Assembly (NCBI RefSeq): GCF_021699195.1
Contig: NZ_SSXE01000061.1
Location: 1-46,855 of the forward strand
Reading direction: 5' to 3'
Length of the DNA: 46,855 nucleotides
Origin: Nonomuraea sp. MG754425
GTDB lineage: Bacteria; Actinomycetota; Actinomycetes; Streptosporangiales; Streptosporangiaceae
Shown here: piece after piece, positions 8,225 to 14,745 of the stretch
Layout of the letters: every line of letters begins with the position of its first letter
How positions within the stretch are numbered: the stretch's first letter is position 1
Program-made: the position numbers and the translations under genes
The notes under the pieces: model-generated
The model's database searches: none
Seen by the model: only the letters and a program-made list of their open reading frames with translations
What the model was told of the DNA's origin: nothing

Positions 8225-9334
8225 TCACCCGCGCTCGTGTTCCTCGGCGATGCGCATGGCCTCCTCGACCAGCGTCTCCACGATCTGCGACTCGGGAACC
8301 GTCTTGACCACCTCGCCCTTGACGAAGATCTGGCCCTTGCCGTTGCCCGAGGCCACGCCCAGATCGGCCTCCCTGGCCTCGCCCGGCCCGTTGACCACGC
8401 AGCCCATCACCGCCACCCGCAGCGGGTACGGGAACCCGTCGAGCGCCGCGCTCACCCGGTCGGTGAGCGTGTAGACGTCGACCTGGGCCCGCCCGCACGA
8501 CGGGCAGGAGACGATCTCCAGCCGCCGCTCCCGCAGCCCGAGCGACTCCAGGATCCCGATGCCGACCTTGACCTCCTCCACCGGAGGCGCCGACAGCGAC
8601 ACCCTGATCGTGTCGCCGATCCCCTCGTCGAGCAGCACCCCGAAGGCCACCGCCGACTTGACCGTGCCCTGCATGAGCGGCCCGGCCTCGGTCACGCCCA
8701 GGTGCAGCGGGTAGTCGCAGCGCGCGGCCAGCAGCCGGTAGGCGGCGATCATCACCTGCGGGTCGTGGTGCTTGACCGAGATCTTGATGTCGCGGAAGCC
8801 GTGCTCCTCGAACAGCGAGCACTCCCACAGCGCCGACTCCACCAGCGCCTGCGGCGTGGCCCTGCCGTGCCTGGCCAGCAGCCGCGGGTCGAGCGAGCCG
8901 GCGTTGACCCCGATCCGGACGGACACGCCGCTGCCGGCCGCCGCCCGCGCGATCTCACCCACCCGGTCGTCGAACTTCTTGATGTTGCCGGGGTTGACCC
9001 GCACCGCCGCGCAGCCGGCGTCGATCGCGGCGAAGACGTACTTCGGCTGGAAATGGATGTCGGCGATGACCGGGATCTGCGACTTGCGCGCGATGTCGGC
9101 GAGCGCGTCGGCGTCGTCCTGCGACGGCACCGCCACCCGGACGATCTGGCATCCGGCCGCGGTCAGCTCGGCGATCTGCCGCAGCGTGGCGTCGACGTCG
9201 GCCGTGACGGTGGTGGTCATCGACTGCACGGAGACCGGGGCGTCGCCGCCGACCGGCACGTCCCCCACCATGACCTGCCGGCAGGCGCGCCTCGAACGGC
9301 GGGCGGCGGGAAGACCGAGCTCTACAGCGGCCAT
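8225..9334 (-). CDS. ispG: IspG, HMBPP synthase (MEP pathway)
   Basis: 369 residues, normal length for bacterial IspG. The enzyme reductively converts ME-cPP to HMBPP using a [4Fe-4S] cluster and flavodoxin or ferredoxin. Cluster ligands are C277, C280 (SCPSCGR) and C312 (GCVVNGPGEA) with E319; the N-terminal TIM barrel has VSVQSMTTT, RVNPGN and IRIGVN-type segments. The start (ATG at 9334) lies inside the end of dxs, giving a 13-nt overlap that implies translational coupling. The longer in-frame extension to 10204 overlies dxs and is a shadow. Because essential MEP genes are usually scattered in actinobacterial genomes, this is probably a cluster-linked extra copy (inference). Confidence 0.95.
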   Translation of the reverse strand: MAAVELGLPAARRSRRACRQVMVGDVPVGGDAPVSVQSMTTTVTADVDATLRQIAELTAAGCQIVRVAVPSQDDADALADIARKSQIPVIADIHFQPKYVFAAIDAGCAAVRVNPGNIKKFDDRVGEIARAAAGSGVSVRIGVNAGSLDPRLLARHGRATPQALVESALWECSLFEEHGFRDIKISVKHHDPQVMIAAYRLLAARCDYPLHLGVTEAGPLMQGTVKSAVAFGVLLDEGIGDTIRVSLSAPPVEEVKVGIGILESLGLRERRLEIVSCPSCGRAQVDVYTLTDRVSAALDGFPYPLRVAVMGCVVNGPGEAREADLGVASGNGKGQIFVKGEVVKTVPESQIVETLVEEAMRIAEEHERG

Positions 9335-11070
9335 CGGTTCAGTTCCTTTCTGACGGCGTACGCGATGCCCTGGCCGGTCAGCCCGGCCTCGGCGAGCAGC
9401 TCCGAGCGGCTGCCCTGGGGGATGAACTCGCACGGCAGGCCCAGGTTGAGCACGTGCTGACCCGGCGCGCAGACCTGCCGGACCAGGGCGCCGGCCCCGG
9501 AGGCGGCGATGCCGTCCTCGACCGTCACGACCAGGCGGCTGCCGCAGACCGCGCGGCGCAGGTCGGCGGAGACCGGGATGACCCAGCGCGGATCGACCAC
9601 GGTCACGCCGAGGCCCGCGGCCGACAACGTCTCGGCGGCGCTCAGGCACGGCCCGGCCATCGGCCCGACGGCCACGACCAGCACGTCCTGGCCGGTGGCG
9701 GAGAGCACGTCCACCTGGCCGATGTTGCCCGCGGGCGGGATCTCCGGCCCGGCCGCGGCCTTGGGGAAGCGCAGCGCCGTGGGGCCGTGGTGCTCCACGG
9801 CCTCCTCCAGCAGCTCGGACAGGCGGACCGCGTCGCGCGGTGCGGCCACCCGCATGCCGGGCACGACGGACAGCGCCGCGAGGTCCCACATGCCGTGGTG
9901 GCTGGGCCCGTCGGGACCGGTGATCCCGGCCCGGTCGAGCACCAGCGTGACGGGCAGGCGGTGCAGGGCGATGTCCATCAGCACCTGGTCGACCGCGCGG
10001 TTGAGGAACGTGGCGTAGACGGCGACCACCGGATGCAGGCCGCTCATGGCCAGGCCCGCGGCCGAGGCCATGGCGTGCTGCTCGGCGATGCCGACGTCGA
10101 ACATGCGCTCGGGGAAGCGCCGGCCGAACTCGGCCAGCCCGGTCGGGCCCGGCATCGCAGCGGTGACGGCGACCAGGTCGTGGCGGCGCTCGCCCAGCGC
10201 GCACAGGTGGCGGGCGAAGGCGTGCGTCCAGGTGTCCCTGGGCACGGCCAGCGGCCGGCCGGTCTCCGGGTCGGTGACCGGGATCGCGTGCAGGTGCTCG
10301 TCGAGGTCCCGCTCGGCGGGCTCGTAGCCGAACCCCTTGCGGGTCAGGCAGTGGATCACCACGGGCGCGCGCAGCTCGCGGGCCGCCCGCATGGCACGTT
10401 CCAGGGCCTCGATGTCGTGCCCGTCGACCGGGCCGAGGTAACGCAGGCCGAGGTTGTCGAAGACGGTGACACCTGAGGAGGTGCGCAGCCGGCCGAGATG
10501 GTCGGCGCAGCCCCCGACCGTCGGCGCGTACGAGCGGCCGTTGTCGTTGAGCACGACGATGACCGGCCGGTGCCGGGCCGCGCCGAGGTTGTTGAGCGCC
10601 TCCCAGGCGACCCCGCCGGTGAGCGCGCCGTCGCCGATCACCGCGACCACCGCCCTGGCGTCGCCGCCGGCGATGCCGCGCGCCTTGGCCATGCCGTCGG
10701 CGTAGGCGAGCGCGGTGGAGGCGTGGGAGCTGTCCATGTGGTCGTGGACGGACTCCTCGCGGCTGGGGTAGCCGCTCAGGCCGCCCCGGAGGCGCAACCG
10801 GTCGAAGGCGTCGCGGCGGCCGGTGAGGATCTTGTGGACGTACGCCTGGTGGCCGGTGTCGAACACGATCGCGTCGCCGGGCGAGTCGAAGACCCGGTGC
10901 AGCGCGATCGTGATCTCCACGATGCCGAGGTTGGAGCCGAGGTGACCGCCTCGGGCGCTCACCTTGTCGATGAGGAATTCTCGGATCTCACGGGCCAGCC
11001 CCGCAAGCAGCTCGGCGGGGAGTGCGCGCAGGTCATCGGGGGTGGCGAGGTGGGTCAGCAGGGTCTTCAT
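9322..11070 (-). CDS. dxs: DXS, 1-deoxy-D-xylulose-5-phosphate synthase, short form
   Basis: 582 residues. It condenses pyruvate and glyceraldehyde-3-phosphate using thiamine diphosphate, the first MEP step. Seen: GHLGSNLG, the ThDP motif GDGALTGG...NDN, GPVDGHD, AIAEQHAM-type segment and C-terminal transketolase domain ending IPQGSRSELL. The start is the ATG at 11070 (MKTLLTHLATPDDLRALP), which matches family N-termini; the in-frame extension to 11217 runs through the divergent promoter. The loop between NDN and GPVDGHD is 35 residues against about 70 in E. coli DXS, so the protein is shorter than the usual ~620-640. First gene of a dxs-ispG operon, divergent from the polyprenyl synthase. 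Confidence 0.95.
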   Translation of the reverse strand: MKTLLTHLATPDDLRALPAELLAGLAREIREFLIDKVSARGGHLGSNLGIVEITIALHRVFDSPGDAIVFDTGHQAYVHKILTGRRDAFDRLRLRGGLSGYPSREESVHDHMDSSHASTALAYADGMAKARGIAGGDARAVVAVIGDGALTGGVAWEALNNLGAARHRPVIVVLNDNGRSYAPTVGGCADHLGRLRTSSGVTVFDNLGLRYLGPVDGHDIEALERAMRAARELRAPVVIHCLTRKGFGYEPAERDLDEHLHAIPVTDPETGRPLAVPRDTWTHAFARHLCALGERRHDLVAVTAAMPGPTGLAEFGRRFPERMFDVGIAEQHAMASAAGLAMSGLHPVVAVYATFLNRAVDQVLMDIALHRLPVTLVLDRAGITGPDGPSHHGMWDLAALSVVPGMRVAAPRDAVRLSELLEEAVEHHGPTALRFPKAAAGPEIPPAGNIGQVDVLSATGQDVLVVAVGPMAGPCLSAAETLSAAGLGVTVVDPRWVIPVSADLRRAVCGSRLVVTVEDGIAASGAGALVRQVCAPGQHVLNLGLPCEFIPQGSRSELLAEAGLTGQGIAYAVRKELNRWPL

Positions 11071-11193
11071 GACATCCCCAGACAGTGGGACTGCTGTGGC
11101 AAAAGAAAGCTTGAGCGGCAAAAGACACTTTACACTGTGTGTATTCAGTGAGTAACTAGGGGTAGTGACGGACTGACAGAAGGAGCCGCGCGT
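11071..11193. promoter_or_regulatory. Divergent promoter region of the isoprenoid cluster
   Basis: A 123-bp intergenic stretch separates dxs from the polyprenyl synthase. Its centre (about 11100-11160) is much more AT-rich than its surroundings and contains the inverted repeat TACAC-TGT-GTGTA (11131-11143), a candidate operator. An AGAAGGAG ribosome site precedes the ATG at 11194. I cannot assign -35/-10 boxes with confidence on either strand. Confidence 0.5.
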
Positions 11194-12243
11194 ATGCCGG
11201 TTGGCTTCACCCAGCACTCCCTCGGTTCACGGATCGACCGGAGGCTGAGCGGGTTCCTCGACTCCTGGCGTAACCCCGTATCCGATCCGGGCGTCGAGGC
11301 CGCCTTCGGGTTGCTGGCCGAGTTCATCCTCGGCGGCGGCAAGCGCGTACGTCCGCAGCTCTGTTACTGGGGCTGGCGCGGCGCGGGCGGCGACGACTGC
11401 GAGGAGATCATCAGCGCCGCCGCGTCCCTGGAGCTGTGCCACGCGGGCCTGCTGATCCACGACGACATCATGGACGGCAGCAACCTGCGCCGCGGCCAGG
11501 CCACCGTGCACAGGAGCCTGACGGACCTGCACCAGGGTCCGGGCGCGGAGGCGTTCGGGCGGGCGGGCGGCATCCTGCTCGGCACGCTCGCGCTGGCCTG
11601 GTCCGACGCGCTGCTGTCGTCGTGCGGTGTGCTGGCGCCCCGGCTGCGGGCCGCCCACCACCTGTTCGACGCCATGCGCACCGAGGTCATCAGCGGCCAG
11701 TACCTCGACGTCCTGGCCCAGCTCCGCGCGGGCGCCACGGAGTCCGAGGCGCTGATGGTGATCCGCTACAAGAGCGCCAAGTACACCGTCGAACGGCCGC
11801 TGCAGATCGGCGGCGCGCTGGCCGGCGCCCCGATGGACCTGCTGGACTCGTACTCCGGGTTCGGGGTGCCGCTGGGCGAGGCGTTCCAGCTCCGCGACGA
11901 CGTGCTCGGCACGTTCGGCTCGTCGTCGGAGACCGGCAAGTCGGCGCTCGACGACCTGCGCGAGGGCAAGCAGACCGTGATGTACGCCTACGCCGTGCAG
12001 AGCGCCTCCCCCGCCCAGCTCGGCCACCTCAGGTCCTGGCACGGCAACCCCGCGCTGACCGAGGAGCGCGCGGCCGAGGTGCGGCAGATCCTGATCGACA
12101 CCGGCGCGCTGGCCCGCGTCGAGGCAATGATCGAAACCCGCGTGCGCGAGGCCATGACGGCGCTGGGCGAGGCCCAGATCAAGCCGGAGGCCGCAGGCGT
12201 GCTGGCGCAGATGGCCGACCAGCTCGCGCACCGCACCAAGTAA
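11194..12243 (+). CDS. Polyprenyl diphosphate synthase (trans-prenyl elongase)
   Basis: 349 residues of the trans-isoprenyl diphosphate synthase family. It adds IPP to an allylic diphosphate. First Asp-rich motif HDDIMDG (D90, D91, D94); second FQLRDDVLGTFG (D235, D236, with G239 in place of the third Asp, as is common in actinobacterial enzymes); GGGKRVRP near 48-54. The geosmin synthase downstream needs FPP (C15), but the small residues just before the first motif (A84, G85) do not force a C15 product, so GGPP is possible. No long disordered N-terminal extension is present, unlike the known encapsulated family 2B prenyl-synthase cargos. First gene of the plus-strand operon; ispH follows after 13 nt. 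Confidence 0.92.
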   Translation: MPVGFTQHSLGSRIDRRLSGFLDSWRNPVSDPGVEAAFGLLAEFILGGGKRVRPQLCYWGWRGAGGDDCEEIISAAASLELCHAGLLIHDDIMDGSNLRRGQATVHRSLTDLHQGPGAEAFGRAGGILLGTLALAWSDALLSSCGVLAPRLRAAHHLFDAMRTEVISGQYLDVLAQLRAGATESEALMVIRYKSAKYTVERPLQIGGALAGAPMDLLDSYSGFGVPLGEAFQLRDDVLGTFGSSSETGKSALDDLREGKQTVMYAYAVQSASPAQLGHLRSWHGNPALTEERAAEVRQILIDTGALARVEAMIETRVREAMTALGEAQIKPEAAGVLAQMADQLAHRTK

Positions 12244-12256
12244 GGGGCATCCCACC

Positions 12257-13198
12257 ATGGGCCGGGTACTACTCGCGGCCCCGCGCGGCTACTGCGCGGG
12301 CGTCGAGCGCGCGATCCTCACCGTGGAAGAGGCGCTCAAGCGCTTCGGAGCACCGGTGTACGTGCGTAAACAGATCGTGCACAACACCTTCGTGGTGGAC
12401 GACCTGAGCCATCGCGGCGCGGTCTTCGTCGAGGAACTCGACGAGGTCCCCGACGGGGCGCTGGTCGTCTTCTCCGCCCACGGTGTCGCGCCGGCGGTGA
12501 AACAGGCGGCGTCGGAGCGCGGGCTGCGCACGATCGACGCCACCTGCCCGCTGGTCACCAAGGTGCACAAAGAGGCCGTGCGGATGGCCGAGGCGGGCTA
12601 CGAGATCGTCCTCATCGGCCACGCCGAGCACGAGGAGGTCGAGGGCACGCTCGGCGAGGCCCCCGAGCACATCCACGTCATGGACCCGGCCAGGCCCGAG
12701 GAGCTGACGGCCGGCGGCTCGGGGCGGGTGAGCTGGCTGTCGCAGACCACCCTGTCCGTGAACGAGGCCATGCGGGCCGTCGGCGAACTGCGCAAGCGCT
12801 TCCCCGACCTGGTCGATCCGCCGAGCGACGACATCTGCTACGCCAGCCAGAACCGCCAGGAGGCCATCACCGCGATCGCCCCGCACTGCGAACTGGTGAT
12901 CGTCGTCGGCTCGGCGAACTCCTCCAACTCCCAGCGGCTGGTCGAGGTCGCGCTGAACGCGGGCGCGGGCGCGGCCCACCTGGTCGACCGGGCGGCCCAC
13001 GCCGACGAGCGGTGGCTCGACGGCGTGCGGACCGTCGGGGTGAGCTCCGGCGCCTCGGTGCCGGAGGGGCTGGTCTCCGAGTTACTGGACTGGCTCTCCG
13101 CCCGCGGCTACGCCGACGTGGAGTCGGTGACCCTGACCGAGGAGACCCTCACCTTCTCGCTCCCACTGGAACTCCGTTCCGACCGCAACCCGGGCTAG
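12257..13198 (+). CDS. ispH: IspH, HMBPP reductase (MEP pathway)
   Basis: 313 residues. It reduces HMBPP to IPP and DMAPP with a [4Fe-4S] cluster. The three cluster cysteines are C13 (GYCAGVERA), C97 (DATCPLV) and C194 (DICYASQNR); the catalytic glutamate region is HEEVEGT (E127) and the substrate loop is NSSNSQRL. Full length for the family. It lies between the prenyl elongase and the encapsulin gene with gaps of 13 and 31 nt, clearly in one operon. With dxs and ispG it places the first and the last two MEP steps in one locus; dxr and ispDEF are absent here. Confidence 0.96.
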   Translation: MGRVLLAAPRGYCAGVERAILTVEEALKRFGAPVYVRKQIVHNTFVVDDLSHRGAVFVEELDEVPDGALVVFSAHGVAPAVKQAASERGLRTIDATCPLVTKVHKEAVRMAEAGYEIVLIGHAEHEEVEGTLGEAPEHIHVMDPARPEELTAGGSGRVSWLSQTTLSVNEAMRAVGELRKRFPDLVDPPSDDICYASQNRQEAITAIAPHCELVIVVGSANSSNSQRLVEVALNAGAGAAHLVDRAAHADERWLDGVRTVGVSSGASVPEGLVSELLDWLSARGYADVESVTLTEETLTFSLPLELRSDRNPG

Positions 13199-13229
13199 AG
13201 CCCACATCCGAGAATGGCGGTGCAACAGC

Positions 13230-14645
13230 ATGACCGAAACGACCCACTCGGCGACGCCCGAGAACGGTAACGGGCAGGGGCAGCTCAGCCTCAGCACCGA
13301 TGCCGCCAAGCAGCTCGCGACGACCACCAAGACGCCGCCGCAGATGCAGGAGATCACCACCCGGTGGCTGCTGAAGCTGCTGCCGTGGGTGCAGTGCTCC
13401 GGCGGCGTGTTCCGGGTGAACCGGCGACTGACGTACACGCTGGGCGACGGCCGCATCACCTTCAGCACCACCGGCTCCGAGGTGCGGGTCATCCCCGCCG
13501 AGCTGACCGAGCTGCCCATGTTGCGCGGGTTCGACGACATGGAGGTGCTCGAAGCGCTGGCCGGCCGCTTCACCCAGCGTGAGCTGGAGGCGGGCGAGGA
13601 GATCGTCGCCGAGGGCGGCGAGGTGAACCAGCTCGTGCTGATCGCGCACGGCCGCGTCGGCAAGGTGGGGCAGGGCGCGTACGGCGACGACCAGAACCTC
13701 GGCGTGCTGGCCGACGGCGACTACTTCGGCGAGCAGACGCTGGCGCAGGGCGGCACCCACGACTTCAGCGCGCGGGCCAGGACCGCCACGACCGTGCTCA
13801 CCCTGTCCAAGCAGGACTTCGACCGCATCGCCGAGCAGTCGCCGACGCTGCGCGAGCACATCGAGAACTGGCGCACCAGCGGCGACCACGAGCAGAACGA
13901 CTACGGCGAGGCGGCGATCAACCTGTCGTCCGGCCACGTCGGCGAGGCCGTGCTGCCCGGCACGTTCGTGGACTACGAGCAGAGCCCGCGCGAGTACGAG
14001 CTGAGCGTGGCCCAGACGGTGCTGCGCGTGCACAGCCGGGTCTCCGACCTGTACAACCAGCCGATGAGCCAGCTCGACCAGCAGCTCCGCCTCACGATCG
14101 AGGCCCTGCGCGAGCGGCAGGAGGACGAGCTGGTCAACAACAAGGACTTCGGCCTGCTCTCGAACGCCGACTTCGGCCAGCGCATCCGCACCCGCTCCGG
14201 CCCGCCCACCCCCGACGACCTCGACGACCTGCTGGCCAAGGTGTGGAAGGACCCGTCGTTCTTCCTGGCGCACCCGCAGGCCATCGCCGCCTTCGGCCGC
14301 GAGTGCAGCAAGCGCGGCGTCTACCCGCAGTCCATCGAGGTCGGCGGGCATCAGGTGCCGGCGTGGCGAGGCGTGCCGATCTTCCCGAGCAACAAGATCC
14401 CGGTGTCCGGCACGCGGACGACGTCGATGCTGCTCATGCGGACCGGGCAGGAGAACCAGGGTGTGGTCGGCCTGCACCAGACCGGCATCCCCGACGAGTA
14501 CCAGCCCGGCTTGTCGGTGCGTTTCATGAACATCAATGAGAAGGCCGTCATCTCCTACCTGGTCAGCGCCTACTACTCGGCCGCCGTCCTGGTGCCCGAC
14601 GCGCTCGGCGTGCTGGAGGACGTCGAGCTCGGCAGGAACGGCTGA
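13230..14645 (+). CDS. Family 2B encapsulin shell protein with cNMP-binding-like insert (EshA-like)
   Basis: 471 residues matching family 2B encapsulins, HK97-fold shell proteins related to Streptomyces EshA. Typical segments: N-arm with TTTKTPPQMQEITTRWLL (31-48), FRVNRRLTYTLGDG (61-74), and the C-terminal half FVDYE...REYELSVAQTVLRVHSRV, VPAWRGVPIFPSNKIP and NQGVVGLHQTG. A cyclic-nucleotide-binding-like domain is inserted at about 97-213, with GDYFGEQTL (163-171) standing for the phosphate-binding cassette, although the usual Arg-Ala spacing is altered. The protein should self-assemble into a capsid that holds cargo enzymes; family 2B cargos include terpene cyclases and prenyl synthases. 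The neighbours fit exactly that. Spacing: 31 nt after ispH, 100 nt before geoA. Confidence 0.95.
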   Translation: MTETTHSATPENGNGQGQLSLSTDAAKQLATTTKTPPQMQEITTRWLLKLLPWVQCSGGVFRVNRRLTYTLGDGRITFSTTGSEVRVIPAELTELPMLRGFDDMEVLEALAGRFTQRELEAGEEIVAEGGEVNQLVLIAHGRVGKVGQGAYGDDQNLGVLADGDYFGEQTLAQGGTHDFSARARTATTVLTLSKQDFDRIAEQSPTLREHIENWRTSGDHEQNDYGEAAINLSSGHVGEAVLPGTFVDYEQSPREYELSVAQTVLRVHSRVSDLYNQPMSQLDQQLRLTIEALRERQEDELVNNKDFGLLSNADFGQRIRTRSGPPTPDDLDDLLAKVWKDPSFFLAHPQAIAAFGRECSKRGVYPQSIEVGGHQVPAWRGVPIFPSNKIPVSGTRTTSMLLMRTGQENQGVVGLHQTGIPDEYQPGLSVRFMNINEKAVISYLVSAYYSAAVLVPDALGVLEDVELGRNG

Positions 14646-14666
14646 CCCGTCCGCTTGCCTGTCGCA

Positions 14667-14697
14667 GGCCGGCACCGCGAGTTCGTCGGTGCCGGCC
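14667..14697 (+). terminator. Hairpin between encapsulin and geosmin synthase genes
   Basis: GGCCGGCACCG (14667-14677) pairs perfectly over 11 bp with CGGTGCCGGCC (14687-14697) across a 9-nt loop, 22 nt after the encapsulin stop. It may be a partial terminator or mRNA-stability element that lets far more shell than cargo be made. No T-tract follows. A strong ribosome site GGAGGAG (14734-14740) then serves geoA. Confidence 0.6.
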
Positions 14698-14745
14698 CTG
14701 CTGTGGGAGGGGGTTCCGCGCGACCGTACCTGTGGAGGAGTGACG

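Noticed and set aside
12257..13198. IspH as encapsulin cargo
   Set aside because: Full-length standard enzyme with no extra terminal segment; its place in the operon is explained by precursor supply.
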